Positions 61,777-64,000 of a DNA stretch of 64,000 nt are shown one piece after another. Both the position numbers and the translations under genes were made by a program. Below the pieces are notes generated by a model. The model did no database searches, was not told where the DNA came from, and saw only the letters and a list, made by a program, of their open reading frames with translations. Origin of the DNA: Plectrocnemia conspersa (taxonomy: Eukaryota; Arthropoda; Insecta; Trichoptera; Polycentropodidae); contig VTFK01000163.1 of NCBI GenBank assembly GCA_009617715.1, forward strand, positions 434,001 through 498,000, given 5' to 3'. How positions within the stretch are numbered: position 1 is the first letter of the stretch; each line of letters starts with the position of its first letter.

Positions 61777-63930
61777 TCAGGCATTCGACTCCTGTTGGAT
61801 TATTCACAAACTATGCTCATTTATGTTGAAATTCAACAGTATTAAATGTTTACAATTATAAACTAAACATTACCATAATATTTGGGTGGCTACGTATTAA
61901 TTATTATTCAATATCTATCTATACACAACGATTCAATCAAGGAAGAACACTCTAAGAGACGACACGTTAAAAAACCAACATTTATTAATTATATGAAAGT
62001 ACCTTTAGATTGTGAAAATAATGCATAATTTGTTCATAATCCATTTCTAAATCATCGAGTCCCAAAGACTCTGTTGGTAAATCTTCGCATTTATCAGTCG
62101 GACTTGAAAACATAGGATTGCCGACTATTGTAGCTCGTTTTACTTCTGGACTTGAACCGTGTGACCCAACTCCTGATGATAATTTACAATGTTACAACTA
62201 ATCTTATATTATTATATATGTATAAAATTTGATTTACCATTACTTTCTTTGGGGATTTCTACAAAATCAGAGTTGCTCGCGTCCGACTTATTTGACGCGT
62301 GCGGTGGTGGTTTCGGTCTATAAACTACATCCCCCAAACCTAAAAAATACATATAATTATTAAAAAATTCATATACAAAAAGGTCCACAAGTTGCTTTAT
62401 TATATAATAATATTATTTATTTAAGACTTGAATATATTTCTGCTTATTGAAAACCAGTGTTTACTTGATACATTTTATTTACTTATAGATATTTTAAGAT
62501 GCATATAGATTTTTTAGTGTGACGACCGTGCTACGCCGGAACTAGATAACTACTAGCTTTCAAGGTAATTTTACGATAGAAAGTTCTGTGAAGTTTTGGT
62601 TCCGAGAACCCCCATTCTTCGCTAGATATCTGAGAGCCATAATCAGCAGTGATTGTTTATTCGGGTCCAGCGCCGGGGCTTTGCCCTTGGCTTGTTGGGC
62701 CTTTACAGTGGCAGTGCGCTTATGAGTCAAAACTTATAGATCAAACTATCAATAAAGATCTCATGATTAGGGATTGAGATCCACCAAAATTTTCATTCAA
62801 ATCGAGAATATGTATTCATAGTCCTAGGTGTTTGTTATTTTCAAATTAGTCTCGCCTTAGTCATGATCAGAGCCGGCTAGGGGTTTTGCGGGGCCTCGGT
62901 AAGATATTATATGCAGGGTCCCCAGAAACAAAATATGCGATGCCTGTGAACAGTTGGATAAATATTGCAACATGTTTTTGCTGACTAAAATTTCCGTGAT
63001 GGCCTTTTTATTTTTAGGTGACCAGAATTTGATATTTTCAAATTCTGGTCACTTTACCTTAAAGCACGGAGCCTCAGGAAAAATCCTTATATCTCGTCAT
63101 ATGATCTGGTTCTGGCCATGACAATAAATAAGTCACAAAGACAGTTTCTCAGTTTGAATGTAATTCACTTGCGAGATTAATGCTTCTCTCATGGGCAATT
63201 ATATTTCACAACGTAATGAGGAGAGCATCCAAAACACATATATATATATATATATATATACATGTACTATATATGTATATGCGGGCAGATGAAAATAATT
63301 CCACACAAAAAAAAGAATATGCCAAATGTTCTGATATAACTGGGAACGAACAGACAAAACCAAGTAGGAACTCATGCAACTTATGGACCACCTTGTTTAA
63401 ATAGCATTTAACTATAATTAAATATACATACCGATTCCTGAATCCCTCATTAAATCAGGACTGTGAACGTTTGGCGAAAGATCTAATTTTTTACCCATCT
63501 CATTAGGCGGGCTCTTAGAAGGTAAATCTAACTTTGCCCTCTCCGCAGGTTGATGTATATCGTTGTCGAACTCAAACATCCCCGAACACTCTTCTTTTGA
63601 AAGACTGATGTTTTCAGCTAAAGAATTAGCAGGCATGTTAGGCACGTTTCCATTGTTAAAATCACCCGAATACGAAGCGCCTAATGTCGGATCGTTCATG
63701 TAATATTTATCTCTTAACATCCTATTTAATAAATATAAAAAGTTAGTACCGTAATCGATAATGTTATTTATTTATAGATTTAAAATATATTACTTCTCGT
63801 TATTGTTAGATTTTCTGGGACTTCCTAATCCTGAATTAGGCGAATTGACACTTTGTGATCTATCGGATTTTTTGTGATGGCGCGAATGATGATTACGTCG
63901 AGTTGGTGGCATTATGGTTTCTGGAAGTAC
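61777..63930 (-). CDS. unidentified gene, five 3' exons (5' part beyond the window)
   Basis: Minus-strand exons 63930-63794, 63721-63432, 62339-62238, 62172-62003 and 61791-61777 all have GT/AG borders, and their phases join without a stop (714 nt, 237 residues plus TGA). The product in this window is hydrophilic and probably disordered: a His/Arg/Lys-rich start ('RRNHHSRHHKKSDRSQS'), Ser/Pro/Asn-rich middle, 'YRPKPPPH' proline patch, an acidic 'SLGLDDLEMDYEQIMHYF' segment and the C-terminus NLKESNA. No catalytic domain or membrane segment is present, so it resembles the intracellular tail or C-terminal region of a larger membrane or signalling protein. The CAG acceptor at 63933-63931 shows that the gene continues past the right edge. 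I do not recognise the family with enough confidence to name it. Confidence 0.75.
63018..63052. repeat. perfect 15-bp inverted repeat with 5-nt loop
   Basis: GTGACCAGAATTTGA, loop TATTT, TCAAATTCTGGTCAC. Every stem position pairs. Confidence 0.9.
63238..63261. repeat. (TA)n microsatellite
   Basis: Uninterrupted TA dinucleotide run within an intron. Confidence 0.85.
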
Positions 63931-64000
63931 CTGAAATTTTTTTGAGGAAGATTAGATGCAATGTTTTTCCATTGCTTACACTAGATTTGTTGAAAATAAT

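Larger units (their letters stand above)
62340..63431 (-). other. intron with possible mobile-element insertions
   Basis: A 1.1-kb intron, much larger than its neighbours (72 and 65 nt). It holds a GC-richer patch (62518-62720), a second patch (62870-63110) containing a perfect 15-bp-stem hairpin, and a (TA)n microsatellite at about 63238-63261. Insertions of mobile DNA would explain its size, but I cannot assign a family. Confidence 0.5.

Noticed and set aside
62518..62830. possible solo LTR starting TGTGACGACC
   Set aside because: I could not find a matching CA end or a target duplication, so the LTR interpretation is unsupported.
61777..63930. naming the unidentified gene, including a guess that it is the intracellular tail of a TMEM132-type protein
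   Set aside because: The conserved-looking C-terminal segment feels familiar, but I cannot tie it to a family with evidence from this sequence, and the membrane and extracellular parts lie outside the window.
1..64000. CRISPR arrays, bacterial operons or a prokaryotic defence system
   Set aside because: The window is eukaryotic. Regularly spaced direct repeats were not seen, and all recognised genes are spliced animal genes.

Overview
This is a 64 kb piece of an AT-rich arthropod nuclear genome, almost certainly an insect. The evidence is spliced genes with GT/AG introns, animal single-copy families (GLTP, TMEM17, mitochondrial L16), and many decayed eukaryotic transposons (mariner, Tc1, hAT, piggyBac-type, LINEs, a tRNA-derived SINE). 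The sequence does not settle the order. There are no operons, CRISPR arrays or functional tRNA/rRNA genes that I can support.

Positions 1 to about 44,900 are a gene desert with no convincing conserved protein gene. It is AT-rich sequence holding dead mobile elements: a SINE at about 1.1, 3.8-4.9 and 17.8 kb, with a piggyBac-type MITE inserted in the middle copy; mariner remnants at 10.4-11.3 and 26.1-27.2 kb; a Tc1-like remnant at 17.5-17.8 kb; LINE remnants at 19.9-20.7, 23.7-24.4, 35.8 and 36.1 kb; a 222-bp hAT MITE at 37.9 kb with a perfect 8-bp target duplication; and an unclassified dispersed repeat at 3.7, 9.4, 13.4 and 16 kb. Between these lie short CpG/GC-richer islands (2.45-3.2, 18.7-19.6, 22.7-23.0, 30.3-31.4, 36.8-37.2 and 39.8-40.3 kb). 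They may be regulatory DNA or unrecognised exons.

Positions 44,900 to 64,000 are gene-dense. In order: a zinc metallopeptidase of the YIL108W/Metallopep family (+, 45,070-46,829), a glycolipid transfer protein with five coding exons (+, 47,510-50,745), TMEM17 with four exons (-, 52,878-51,935), mitochondrial ribosomal protein L16 with four exons (+, 55,233-56,219), and the 3' part of an unidentified gene (-, from beyond the right edge to 61.4-61.8 kb). The genes have unrelated housekeeping or ciliary roles, and nothing suggests they work as one pathway.

The most unusual coding observation is at the end of the unidentified gene. Its stop codon is followed in the same frame by 113 more open codons, and that extension ends in a motif resembling the one just before the first stop. 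The clearest genome-history observation is the piggyBac-type MITE inside a SINE, where a paralogous copy in the same window supplies the empty target site.
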